Position numbers and translations under genes: made by a program. Shown piece by piece: positions 49,423 through 57,251 of a stretch of DNA of 64,000 nucleotides. Each line of letters starts with the position of its first letter. Within the stretch, counting starts at the first letter, position 1. Origin of the DNA: Fermentibacter sp963718745 [NCBI: Candidatus Fermentibacterota bacterium]. Its GTDB lineage: Bacteria > Fermentibacterota > Fermentibacteria > Fermentibacterales. The stretch lies in the NCBI GenBank assembly GCA_963718745.1, contig OY970370.1, forward strand, positions 992,001 to 1,056,000. Direction: 5' to 3'. Under the pieces are notes generated by a model, which was given only the letters and a program-made list of their open reading frames with translations, searched no databases and was not told the origin of the DNA.

Positions 49423-51428
49423 CAGAGACCCGCGTGGCGCTGGCCGGCAACCCCAACACCGGCAAGTCGACGATCTTCAACAGGCTCACGGGGGCAGCCG
49501 CCCACGAGGGCAACTATCCCGGGGTTACGGTCGAACTCTCATGCGGTTCGCGCAGGTGCGGAGACCGGCTCTTCAGGTTCATCGATCTCCCGGGGCAGTA
49601 CAGCCTCACGCCGGCGTCCGAGGACGAGGCGGTGGCCGTACGCCACATCCTCGACAACCCCTCCGACCTGATCCTGAACGTCGTAGACGCGACCAACCTG
49701 GAGAGGAACCTCCAGCTCACGATACAGCTCGCCCGCCTGGGCATGAGGCTGGTCGTCGCCCTCAACATGTGCGACGAGGCCGAGGCCGCGGGCAGGATGC
49801 CCGACGTCGGGATCCTCTCCGACAGGCTCGGGGTGCCGGTCGTCCGGACCGTCGGCAGGACAGGCGAGGGGATGGGCGATCTCGTCGCCGCCCTGGAGGA
49901 GGCAGCCGTCTCCGGAAGCCTGCCACGGACCCTCCATCTGGGCGGGGACGCGGATGAGGAGATAGCGGGCATCGCAGCCCTGCTCCCCGCCATGGTTCCT
50001 TCGGGCGTCGGGCTCGCATCCATGCTCCTGGAGGGCAACGAGGAGGCGGAGGGGCTCGTCCGGCGGACGGCTCCGGAGCGCGCCCGGGAGATACTCGAGA
50101 AGTCGGCACAGGCAGCCGGCAGGCTGGAGTCCCTCTACGGAGACCCCGCATCCCTCGTGCTTGCCGGGCTCCGGCGGGGAATTGCAGCCGGTCTGGTCAT
50201 GGAGGCCTCCGGCCCCCCCAGGAGGAGATCCACCGGGCCTTCACTCACCCGGAGGATAGACTCGGTCATGCTCAACAGGTACCTGGGCTTCCCCATCTTC
50301 GCCCTGATCATGTATCTGGCCTTCTGGCTGACATTCCGGGCCTCGGCGCCTCTCGAGGGCATCATCTCCTCGGCATTCGGAATGCTCTCCTCGGGAGTCG
50401 CGAGGCTGCTGCCCGAAGGTCCGCTGCAGTCGCTCCTGTCTGATGGAGTGATCGGCGGGGTAGGCGGAGTCCTGCTCTATGTCCCGGGGATAGCCGTGCT
50501 GTTCCTCGCGATATCTCTGATGGAGGATACGGGATACATGGCCAGGGCCGCCTTCCTCACGGACGGGCTGATGCACAGGTTCGGCCTCCACGGTCGGAGC
50601 TTCATCCCGATGCTCCTGGGGTTCGGCTGCACGGTGCCGGCGATACTCGCCGCACGCACGCTGGAGAGCAGACGCGACAGGCTCGCGACGATACTCGTGC
50701 TCCCCCTGCTCTCCTGCGGGGCGAGACTCCCGGTCTACCTGCTCGTGATCAGGGCCTTCTTCCCGGGCAGGCAGCCTCTCGTCCTCTTCCTTGTCTACGG
50801 GCTGGGCATAGCTCTCGCGCTGCTGGGGGCGAGGCTCCTGAGGAAGACCCTCCTGTCGGGCGAGGACTCGCCCTTCGTGATGGAGCTGCCGCCCTACAGG
50901 CTGCCTACCGCAAGGGCGCTGTCGCGCCATGTTTGGGGAAGGGTCGGCCACTATCTCGCAAAGGCCGGCACCGTGATACTGGCATTCTCCGTCGGGCTGT
51001 GGCTGCTCGGCTACTTCCCCAGACCCGCTCCGGGGACCGACCCCGCAGAAGCGCTCGAGGCCTCCTTCTCGGGAAGGATCGGGCATGCTCTGGAGCCGCT
51101 TGTCGAACCGCTGGGCTTCGACTGGCGGATCGCCACGGCCATGGTGGGGGCGATGGGGGCCAAGGAGCTCTTCGTCTCCCAGATGGCGATACTCTCGTCG
51201 CTCGGGGATGCAGGGGGGCACGGCCTCTCAGCGGAGCTGGCGAGCCGCTACGATCCTGGCACGGGGATAGCCATCATGGTCTTCATACTGATCTCCGCGC
51301 CCTGCCTGGCGACCGTGGTGATGGTGAGGCGGGAGACCGGCAGATGGTGGATAGCCCTCACGCAATATGCGCTGCTGACCCTTGTGGCATGGGTGGCGGC
51401 CTTCGCGGCAAGGGCTCTTCTGGGCTGA
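49419..51428 (+). CDS. feoB: ferrous iron transport protein B
   Basis: 669-residue Fe(II) transporter. The N-terminal G domain has G1 GNPNTGKST, G2 in NYPGVTVE, G3 DLPGQYSL and G4 NMCDEAEAAG (NxxD). The membrane domain follows from about residue 280 with the Gate motifs GGVLLYVPGIAVLFLAISLMEDTGYMARAAF and LLGFGCTVPAILAARTLESRRDRL regions, including the conserved GCTVPA Cys. The GTG start overlaps the regulator's stop. No feoA or feoC is present separately. Confidence 0.95.
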   Translation: MTETRVALAGNPNTGKSTIFNRLTGAAAHEGNYPGVTVELSCGSRRCGDRLFRFIDLPGQYSLTPASEDEAVAVRHILDNPSDLILNVVDATNLERNLQLTIQLARLGMRLVVALNMCDEAEAAGRMPDVGILSDRLGVPVVRTVGRTGEGMGDLVAALEEAAVSGSLPRTLHLGGDADEEIAGIAALLPAMVPSGVGLASMLLEGNEEAEGLVRRTAPERAREILEKSAQAAGRLESLYGDPASLVLAGLRRGIAAGLVMEASGPPRRRSTGPSLTRRIDSVMLNRYLGFPIFALIMYLAFWLTFRASAPLEGIISSAFGMLSSGVARLLPEGPLQSLLSDGVIGGVGGVLLYVPGIAVLFLAISLMEDTGYMARAAFLTDGLMHRFGLHGRSFIPMLLGFGCTVPAILAARTLESRRDRLATILVLPLLSCGARLPVYLLVIRAFFPGRQPLVLFLVYGLGIALALLGARLLRKTLLSGEDSPFVMELPPYRLPTARALSRHVWGRVGHYLAKAGTVILAFSVGLWLLGYFPRPAPGTDPAEALEASFSGRIGHALEPLVEPLGFDWRIATAMVGAMGAKELFVSQMAILSSLGDAGGHGLSAELASRYDPGTGIAIMVFILISAPCLATVVMVRRETGRWWIALTQYALLTLVAWVAAFAARALLG

Positions 51429-51435
51429 AGAGAAA

Positions 51436-51461
51436 CCGGCCGCACCTCCAGGCGCGGCCGG
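51436..51461. terminator. hairpin between convergent feoB and korC
   Basis: 8-bp stem CCGGCCGC/GCGGCCGG with a 10-nt loop in the 59-nt gap between two convergent operons. Probably bidirectional. Confidence 0.6.
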
Positions 51462-51487
51462 CTGTGCAATCGATCGGTATTCCGGCT

Positions 51488-52108
51488 TCAGCCGTTGCGC
51501 AGCTTCTTCTTCAGGCTGTCCGGAACAGGCTGTTTCCGGTCGAATGCGACGGGCTTCCTGACGGCGTGATCCTTCGCCATCTCCCTGCCTGCGCCGCATC
51601 CCAGGTCGAAGGCCTCCAGGTTGACGTCACGGAACCTCGCGGGAACGAGGGCCGATACGGACTTCCTCCAGGTCTCCGGCTTGAAGAAGTTGACGAGCGA
51701 CGACATCATGCCCAGGGCTATCATGTTCGCCATCATCGAGTTGTTGAACCGCTTCACAGCCTCTGTCGTGAGGGCGAAGGCGTAGACGTTGCCGGAGGGG
51801 AGCTGGTCGACGAAGGTCGAGTCCACGATCAGGATCCCGCCGTCCTTCACGTCCGGGCTGTACATGGTGCAGCTCTCCTGGTTCATGGCGAGCAGGAGGT
51901 CGAGCTCCCTGCAGTTGGGGAAGAGGATCTCGTCCCTGGAGATTATGATGTCCGTCTTGCTGGAGCCGCCGCGGGCCTCGGGCCCGTAGCTCTGCGTCTG
52001 GCAGACGTTGTAGTCCTCGGTTATGGCGGCTTCCGCTATGATCCTGCCGGCGAGACCGAGGCCCTGCCCTCCGGAACCGCTGAGCCGCATCTCCGCGTAC
52101 CTCATCAT
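51488..52108 (-). CDS. korC: 2-oxoacid:ferredoxin oxidoreductase subunit gamma
   Basis: 206 residues. The opening RLSGSGGQGLGLAGRIIAEAA and QSYGPEARGGSSKTDIIIS are signatures of the gamma domain of 2-oxoglutarate/2-oxoacid ferredoxin oxidoreductases. In these enzymes it contributes to CoA binding and the subunit interface. Start at the first of two adjacent ATGs, 7 nt after GGAGG. Overlaps the korB stop. The last residues (SLKKKLRNG) are basic. Confidence 0.9.
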   Translation of the reverse strand: MMRYAEMRLSGSGGQGLGLAGRIIAEAAITEDYNVCQTQSYGPEARGGSSKTDIIISRDEILFPNCRELDLLLAMNQESCTMYSPDVKDGGILIVDSTFVDQLPSGNVYAFALTTEAVKRFNNSMMANMIALGMMSSLVNFFKPETWRKSVSALVPARFRDVNLEAFDLGCGAGREMAKDHAVRKPVAFDRKQPVPDSLKKKLRNG

Positions 52109-52950
52109 GGCTTCACCTCCACCAGGGCTCCCTGCACCCTGGCGCAGAGCTCTGCGTAGAGCTCCGTGTAACCGGGTGCGTCCCTCTCCGCCAGCACGCC
52201 CCGGACTATCTTCCCGGACAGCTCCTCGGGCGTCATCTTGGAGGCCTTCACGACATTGACAGAGTTGTCGCGCATGTCCTCCATCATCTTGACGGCGTCG
52301 CCCAGGCGGTTCGCCCTCCCGTAGTTGGTCGGGCATGGCGAGAGGGCCTCGACCACGCTGAAGCCCTTCTTCTCCAGAGCCTGCTTGATGAGGCCGTCCA
52401 TCTCTATGACGTGGTAGACGGTCGCCCGGGCTACGAAGGAGGCCCCTGCAGAGGACAGGAGGGCGCAGGTGTCGAACCCGGGCTCGATCATACCGTGCGG
52501 GGATGTCGAGGTTATCGCCCGCATGGGCGTGGTCGGGGAGTGCTGGCCGCCCGTCATGCCGTAGTTGAAGTTGTTCACGATTATGGACGTGATGTCGATG
52601 TTGCGGCGGGCGGCGTGGATTATGTGGTTGCCGCCTATGGCCAGGGCGTCGCCGTCGCCCATGACGGCTATCACCTTCAGGTCCGGCTTCGCGAGCTTCA
52701 CGCCCGTGGCGAACGCCAGCGCCCTTCCGTGCATCGTGTGGAGCGTGTTGAAGTCCAGGTAGACGGGCATCCTCGAGGTGCAGCCGATCCCCGAGACCAG
52801 CATGACCTCGTTCTTGTTCCACCCGAGGGCGTCCACAGCCCGGATTATCGAGCCCATGACTATCCCGATGCCGCAGCCCGGACACCATACGTGCGGGAAT
52901 TTCTTCTTTGCGCGTAGATACTTGTATTCGTACGGGAGGATTGCGGCCAT
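52105..52950 (-). CDS. korB: 2-oxoacid:ferredoxin oxidoreductase subunit beta
   Basis: TPP-binding subunit, 281 residues. CPGCGIGIVMGSIIRA carries the CxxC cluster-ligand pair near the N-terminus. VMGDGDALAIGGNHIIHAARRN..VNNFNYGMTGGQ is the TPP/Mg region, and SGIGCTSRMPVYLDFNTLHTMHGRALAFATG precedes it. The Kor type (2-oxoglutarate) is favoured over pyruvate enzymes by the D-A-B-C subunit order, but branched-chain or other 2-oxoacids cannot be excluded. GGAGG before the ATG. Confidence 0.93.
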   Translation of the reverse strand: MAAILPYEYKYLRAKKKFPHVWCPGCGIGIVMGSIIRAVDALGWNKNEVMLVSGIGCTSRMPVYLDFNTLHTMHGRALAFATGVKLAKPDLKVIAVMGDGDALAIGGNHIIHAARRNIDITSIIVNNFNYGMTGGQHSPTTPMRAITSTSPHGMIEPGFDTCALLSSAGASFVARATVYHVIEMDGLIKQALEKKGFSVVEALSPCPTNYGRANRLGDAVKMMEDMRDNSVNVVKASKMTPEELSGKIVRGVLAERDAPGYTELYAELCARVQGALVEVKP

Positions 52951-54089
52951 CACATCACCTCCATCACTGCTGAGACTATCTCCTCGGGCGTGATCTCGTA
53001 GCCGTCGACCCTCTGGACGGGGACCACCCGGACGCAGTCCGAGGTGAGCCTCTCCACCTCGTGGATCAGCTGGCCCTGGTTCAGCTCGGGCACGATCACG
53101 ACGTCCTTCTCGTCCAGGTACTCCTTGACCTCCCGGTCGGGGAAGGGCCAGAGCGTGACGGGTCTGAAAACGCCGATCCTCTTGTGCTTCTTCTCCAGGA
53201 TCACCTGGGCCGCCAGAGCGGACCGGTAGACGGAGCCGTATGCGAACACAACCACGCGGGACTGCTCCACATCGTGCAGCTTCACCTCGACCAGCTCGTC
53301 CAGCCGCCTGACAACCTTGTTCTTGAGGCGGGCCATCTTCTCGTCGACCTCGTCCACGCGCCTGGTCGGGAAGCCCTGCCTGTCGTGGGTCAGGCCGGTG
53401 ACGTGGAACCTGTAGCCCGATCCGTAGCTCGCCATGGGCGAGACGTTGGAGGGGGTCGGATGATAGTGCTCGTACCACTCCTTCGGGGTCTCGGGCACGG
53501 GGCGGTCGAAAACCGCCACATCCTCCTTCTTCGGAAAGGTCACCCTCTCGCGCATGTGGCCTATCACCTCGTCGGAGAGGAGGAGCACCGGGGTGCGGAA
53601 CTCCTCGGACAGGTTGAAGGCCCTGACCGTGAGGTCGAAGCACTCCCGCACGCTGGAGGGGCAGAGCGCGATCACGGGGTGGTCGCCGTGCGTGCCCCAG
53701 CGGGCCTGCATCACGTCGCCCTGGGATACCTGGGTAGGGAGGCCGGTCGAGGGACCCGCCCTCATGACGTCGACCAGTACGAAGGGGATCTCGGCCATGC
53801 AGCCGTATCCGAGGCCCTCCTGCATCAGGCTGAAACCGGGACCGCTCGTGGCCGTCATGGCCTTGGCCCCGGCAAGGCTCGCGCCCATCACCGAGCTGAT
53901 ACTGGCGATCTCGTCCTCCATCTGGATGAACACGCCCCCCGTTTCGGGCAGGCGCCTTGCAAGGATCTCGGCGATCTCGGTGGAGGGCGTGATGGGGTAG
54001 CCTCCGAAGAATCTGACACCGGAGGCGAGGGCGCCGAGCGCTATGGCCTCGTTGCCCTGCACAAGTCTGGTCTCTCCCCAGGGGATCAT
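52950..54089 (-). CDS. korA: 2-oxoacid:ferredoxin oxidoreductase subunit alpha
   Basis: 379 residues. Family motifs are VQGNEAIALGALASGVRFFGGYPITPSTEI, QMEDEIASISSVMGASLAGAKAMTATSGPGFSLMQEG and DVMRAGPSTGLPTQ (each a region). The pyrimidine-binding and C-terminal domains are in the usual order. It catalyses oxidative decarboxylation of a 2-oxoacid to its acyl-CoA with reduction of ferredoxin, together with KorB, KorC and KorD. The ATG overlaps the korD stop (ATGA). Confidence 0.93.
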   Translation of the reverse strand: MIPWGETRLVQGNEAIALGALASGVRFFGGYPITPSTEIAEILARRLPETGGVFIQMEDEIASISSVMGASLAGAKAMTATSGPGFSLMQEGLGYGCMAEIPFVLVDVMRAGPSTGLPTQVSQGDVMQARWGTHGDHPVIALCPSSVRECFDLTVRAFNLSEEFRTPVLLLSDEVIGHMRERVTFPKKEDVAVFDRPVPETPKEWYEHYHPTPSNVSPMASYGSGYRFHVTGLTHDRQGFPTRRVDEVDEKMARLKNKVVRRLDELVEVKLHDVEQSRVVVFAYGSVYRSALAAQVILEKKHKRIGVFRPVTLWPFPDREVKEYLDEKDVVIVPELNQGQLIHEVERLTSDCVRVVPVQRVDGYEITPEEIVSAVMEVM

Positions 54090-54403
54090 GCCTCGTCCCC
54101 CTCCTGCCGGATCCTCTCCAGCTCTTCGGTTATCGTGACGGCGAAGTCCGGGCAGCGCCTGGCGCAGAGGTAGCACCTTATGCAGTCCTCTGGGCGGGCG
54201 ACGAAGGCCTTCTGGTTGGCGCCCATCTCGAGCACCTTCTTCGGGCAGAACGCAACGCAGATCCCGCACCCCTTGCACCACTCCTGGAAGATGTGCACGT
54301 AGGAGCAGACATCCTCCGGCCCGCAGACCCCGGCGTCCGCAGGAGCCTCCGCCTTTACCGGCGGCATCTCCCCGGCGCTCTCCGGCCCTTTTTTTCCGGC
54401 CAT
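54086..54403 (-). CDS. korD: 2-oxoacid:ferredoxin oxidoreductase subunit delta (2x 4Fe-4S ferredoxin)
   Basis: 105 residues with two CxxCxxCxxxCP motifs (Cys43, 46, 49, 53 and Cys74, 77, 80, 84). They bind two 4Fe-4S clusters that pass electrons from the TPP centre to external ferredoxin. A polar extension of about 35 residues precedes the ferredoxin fold. First kor subunit, 4 nt after the GTPase-like gene. Confidence 0.92.
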   Translation of the reverse strand: MAGKKGPESAGEMPPVKAEAPADAGVCGPEDVCSYVHIFQEWCKGCGICVAFCPKKVLEMGANQKAFVARPEDCIRCYLCARRCPDFAVTITEELERIRQEGDEA

Positions 54404-54407
54404 TTGC

Positions 54408-55739
54408 CTATTTCACCCCTGTGAACGCCTTGAGGACGTCGGCGATATCCGGCTTGCCGATCTCCTGGAGGTCGTACGTGACCCTGACGGAGGGCTTGTC
54501 GATCCTGATGACCCTGGCCAGGTCTATGGGAGTCGCGATTATCACGCTGTCGCAGTCGCAGCGCCTGATGGTCTCCTCGAGGTCCTTCATCTGAGCGTCG
54601 CCGTATCCCATCGCGGGCAGGACGTTCGCCTCCTCGCGGCCGGCGTAGTACTTCTCGAAGGTCTCGAGTATCGAGCCGACGGCGAACTTCCTCGGGTCGA
54701 CGAGGGACTCGGCCCCGAAGCGCTCCGCGGCTACGAAACCGGCTCCGTACTCCATGTCGCCATGGGTGAGGGTCGGACCGTCCTCGACCACGAGCACCCT
54801 GCGGCCGAGGATGAGGTTGGGGTTCTCGACGGACACGGGGCTGGCGGCCTCGATGATCGTGGCGCGGGGGTTGGCCTCGCGGCAGTTCTCGCGGACCTCG
54901 TTCACGTCCTCCGGGTATGCCGAGTCGATCTTGTTTATCACTATGACGTCTGCGAGGCGCAGGTTGGTCTGTCCGGGGTAGTAGGAGATCTCGTCACCGG
55001 GCCTGTGCGGATCGACGACGGTGATCGTCAGGTCCGGCCTGTAGAAGGACGTGTCGTTGTTGCCGCCGTCCCAGAGGATGATGTCGGCCTCCTTCTCCGC
55101 TTCGCGGAGTATCGCTTCGTAGTCGACGCCGGCATACACCGTGACTCCGCGGGCGATATGGGGCTCGTACTCCTCCATCTCCTCTATCGTGCACTTGTGC
55201 TTCTTCAGGTCCTCGATCGTCGCGAACCTCTGCACCTTCTGGGCGACGAGGTCACCGTAGGGCATGGGGTGGCGGATCGCCACGACCTTCTTGCCGGCGG
55301 CCTTCAGCACCTCTGCCACCCTGCGGGTGGTCTGGCTCTTGCCGCAGCCGGTCCTCACTGCGGTGACGGCGATGACGGGCTTGGTGCTCGCTACCATCGT
55401 CTTCCTGATGCCGAGCATCGTGAAGTCCGCTCCCGCGGCGTTGCAGCGGCTGGCCAGCTCCATGACCGTGTTGTCGGAGAGGTCGCTGTATGCGAGCACG
55501 CAGAGGTCGATCGACTTCTCGGCGATGAGCGACTCCAGTTCGTCCTCGGGGACGATCGGGATCCCGGCGGGGTAGAGCGACCCGGCGAGCTGGGCCGGAT
55601 ACTTCCGGTCGTCTATGTCAGGGATCTGGGTGGCGGTGAACGCAACGACCTCGTAGTCGGCGTTGTCGCGATAGACGGTGTTGAAGTTGTGGAAGTCCCG
55701 CCCTGCGGCACCAAGGATTAGCACCCGTGTCTTCGCCAT
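54408..55739 (-). CDS. cyclic 2,3-diphosphoglycerate synthetase-like P-loop protein (COG2403 type)
   Basis: 443 residues. The N-terminal Rossmann-like domain (RVLILGAAGRDFHNFNTVYRDN) is followed by a P-loop domain starting at about residue 120 with TGCGKSQT (130-137). Also present are WDGGNNDTSFYRPDLTITVVDPHRPGDE and INKIDSAYPEDV as regions. This matches archaeal cyclic 2,3-diphosphoglycerate synthetase and its bacterial relatives, usually called predicted GTPases. In bacteria the function is not established. It heads the kor operon, so a role tied to that enzyme or to phosphoglycerate metabolism is possible. AAAGGA lies before the ATG. A weak promoter (TTGACG, 16 nt, CATGAT) may lie near 55860-55885. 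Confidence 0.8.
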   Translation of the reverse strand: MAKTRVLILGAAGRDFHNFNTVYRDNADYEVVAFTATQIPDIDDRKYPAQLAGSLYPAGIPIVPEDELESLIAEKSIDLCVLAYSDLSDNTVMELASRCNAAGADFTMLGIRKTMVASTKPVIAVTAVRTGCGKSQTTRRVAEVLKAAGKKVVAIRHPMPYGDLVAQKVQRFATIEDLKKHKCTIEEMEEYEPHIARGVTVYAGVDYEAILREAEKEADIILWDGGNNDTSFYRPDLTITVVDPHRPGDEISYYPGQTNLRLADVIVINKIDSAYPEDVNEVRENCREANPRATIIEAASPVSVENPNLILGRRVLVVEDGPTLTHGDMEYGAGFVAAERFGAESLVDPRKFAVGSILETFEKYYAGREEANVLPAMGYGDAQMKDLEETIRRCDCDSVIIATPIDLARVIRIDKPSVRVTYDLQEIGKPDIADVLKAFTGVK

Positions 55740-55957
55740 GTTCTGGTCCTTTCCGCAAACAGTTGCCGAGCTTGCAGGAAAGCAACAGCGAGCCGGAGGA
55801 CGGCTCGGCCTCTCCCGTCGACGGTTGTCGGCCCGGGCGGGCCGGCAAAGCAATCGAATCATGCTAAATAGGATAACCGCGTCAACACGGAGGAGGGTAC
55901 TCGTGCGCGGCGATGCCCTGCGGGGGACTGTCGACCGCAGAGGGTCGCAGATGCGGA

Positions 55958-55979
55958 GGAGGGGGCCGAAGCCCCCTCC
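55958..55979 (-). terminator. UUCG-loop hairpin downstream of the secreted-protein gene
   Basis: On the minus strand, 9-bp stem GGAGGGGGC/GCCCCCTCC closed by a TTCG tetraloop, about 20 nt after the stop of the upstream gene. The rest of the 55740-56000 gap holds no gene I can support. Confidence 0.7.
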
Positions 55980-56000
55980 CCGCCTGACGATTCAGCGGTA

Positions 56001-56717
56001 CTAGATGTCGAATCCGGCCTTGATCGAGCCCCACGTCGCGGGGGTGAGGCTGCTCTCGCCGTACATGAACTGGACGATGTTCTCCCAGATGTTCACATCA
56101 TCGTTCGCGTAGGCGACGGTGAAGCCGCTGATGATGCTGTGCTCATCGGGGCAGACCACGATGCCGGCCTGGCCGGGGGTGGAGGTGGAGGTCCAGCCGG
56201 TGACCGGCGTGGCCGTGCCGACCGTGACTCTGCCGTTGATCGTGAGCAGACCCGGGTCGAACCAGCCCCAGTCCGTGATGCCTTCGCAGATGGGATGAGC
56301 GGTATCCCACGCGTAGTGGGGGATCACCGGCGCACCGAAGCCGCCCACACCATTGACGCCCATGGCTGCGAGCAGGCCGCCCGCGGAGTTGTAGTTCCAG
56401 CTGGAGACGTAGAGCGTGCCGCCGCCGTTGTAGTAATTGAGGATGCCGGTCCAGTTGAGATCGGAGTTGGCGGCATACCAGGACTCGACGATGACCATGT
56501 CCCACGGACCCGTGGCGAGTGCGTCGTTGAACAGGGCGTGCTCCGCACTGGGATAACCGTCGTATGCGGCGAGCTCGGTGCTCGGCCAGATGTTCTGGAT
56601 GGCGGTGAGCACAGCCTCGCCGGTGCCGCCGAAACTGTCGTAGTACACGAGGATCCTGGTGGGATCAGCGGAAACGATCCCGACCAGAAGGATCAGGGCA
56701 AACAGTACTTTCTTCAC
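56001..56717 (-). CDS. secreted GATase-like (ThuA/DUF4350-type fold) protein
   Basis: 238 residues with a signal peptide (MKKVLFALILLVGIVSA). The mature part has the class I glutamine-amidotransferase-like layout: RILVYYDSFGGTGEAVL, WDMVIVESWYAANSD, LNYYNGGGTLYVSSWNYNSAGGLLAAMG and HPICEGITDWGWF. A nucleophilic Cys-His pair is not evident, so it is probably a binding or structural member of the fold. The GTG start follows GGAGG by 6 nt. It has its own promoter and terminator. Confidence 0.72.
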   Translation of the reverse strand: MKKVLFALILLVGIVSADPTRILVYYDSFGGTGEAVLTAIQNIWPSTELAAYDGYPSAEHALFNDALATGPWDMVIVESWYAANSDLNWTGILNYYNGGGTLYVSSWNYNSAGGLLAAMGVNGVGGFGAPVIPHYAWDTAHPICEGITDWGWFDPGLLTINGRVTVGTATPVTGWTSTSTPGQAGIVVCPDEHSIISGFTVAYANDDVNIWENIVQFMYGESSLTPATWGSIKAGFDI

Positions 56718-56756
56718 TCCAGACCTCCATTTGGATGATGAACGGAAACCACGTTA

Positions 56757-56784
56757 AAACTAGTCAAGCCGGGCATGATGTCAA
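56757..56784 (-). promoter_or_regulatory. candidate promoter of the secreted GATase-like gene
   Basis: Minus-strand TTGACA, 16-nt spacer, TAGTTT; leader of about 35 nt with GGAGG. Confidence 0.5.
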
Positions 56785-56811
56785 CCCCTGCGTGCGGGAC
56801 TGGACGAACCC

Positions 56812-57210
56812 TCAGGCGGACCCGGGTTCGCTCCGCTCCGAGAGGAACGAGGACGCCGCGTCGACAACCAGTAGGGACACGCCGACCCCCGCCAGGGTGC
56901 CGGTCGCAGTCCTCAGCAGGAGCGTGCTCTCGTAAAGGCCGGCGAGCTGCATGAAGCCGTCGGCGATCATGGGGAGGAGCATTGCGGCCTGCCGGGGGAA
57001 CTTCACTGCACGCCTGACTCCATGCGGGAGGGCGGCTGCCAGCGCCATGCCCGCCCAGAATGCGGTGCATCTCGCGCACAGTCCGCTCGAGCCCCAAGGA
57101 AGCGCTATGCACCTCTCCGGGATGCGGTGGCAGGTACTGGACAGGAATCGTGACAGCTCGACCGCCCCGGCCCTCCCGAGCAGAGGGTGGACCAGGGAGG
57201 CCGCCGCCAT
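56812..57210 (-). CDS. DUF2085-family membrane protein
   Basis: 132 residues with the DUF2085 signature CHRIPERCIALPWGSSGLCARCTAFWAG, containing a Cys/His arrangement that suggests metal binding. Two or three membrane spans follow (MALAAALPHG region, LLLRTATGTLAGVGVSLLVVDAA). Function unknown. The ATG used gives a short N-terminus; in-frame hydrophobic codons continue upstream to about 57255 without a standard start, so the true start could be a rare CTG. Confidence 0.75.
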   Translation of the reverse strand: MAAASLVHPLLGRAGAVELSRFLSSTCHRIPERCIALPWGSSGLCARCTAFWAGMALAAALPHGVRRAVKFPRQAAMLLPMIADGFMQLAGLYESTLLLRTATGTLAGVGVSLLVVDAASSFLSERSEPGSA

Positions 57211-57251
57211 GAGAGCGGCGGGCAGGCCGACCAGAGCCTGCGCGACGAACG

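Noticed and set aside
52109-53643. Long minus-strand alternative frames covering korB and korA
   Set aside because: Translations are Arg/Gly/Pro-rich shadows; the Kor subunits in the other frames have full family motifs.
55855-55890. Promoter for the diphosphoglycerate-synthetase-like gene
   Set aside because: Only TTGACG-16-CATGAT was found; the -10 is weak and alternatives of similar quality exist, so it is mentioned in the gene entry but not listed as a feature.
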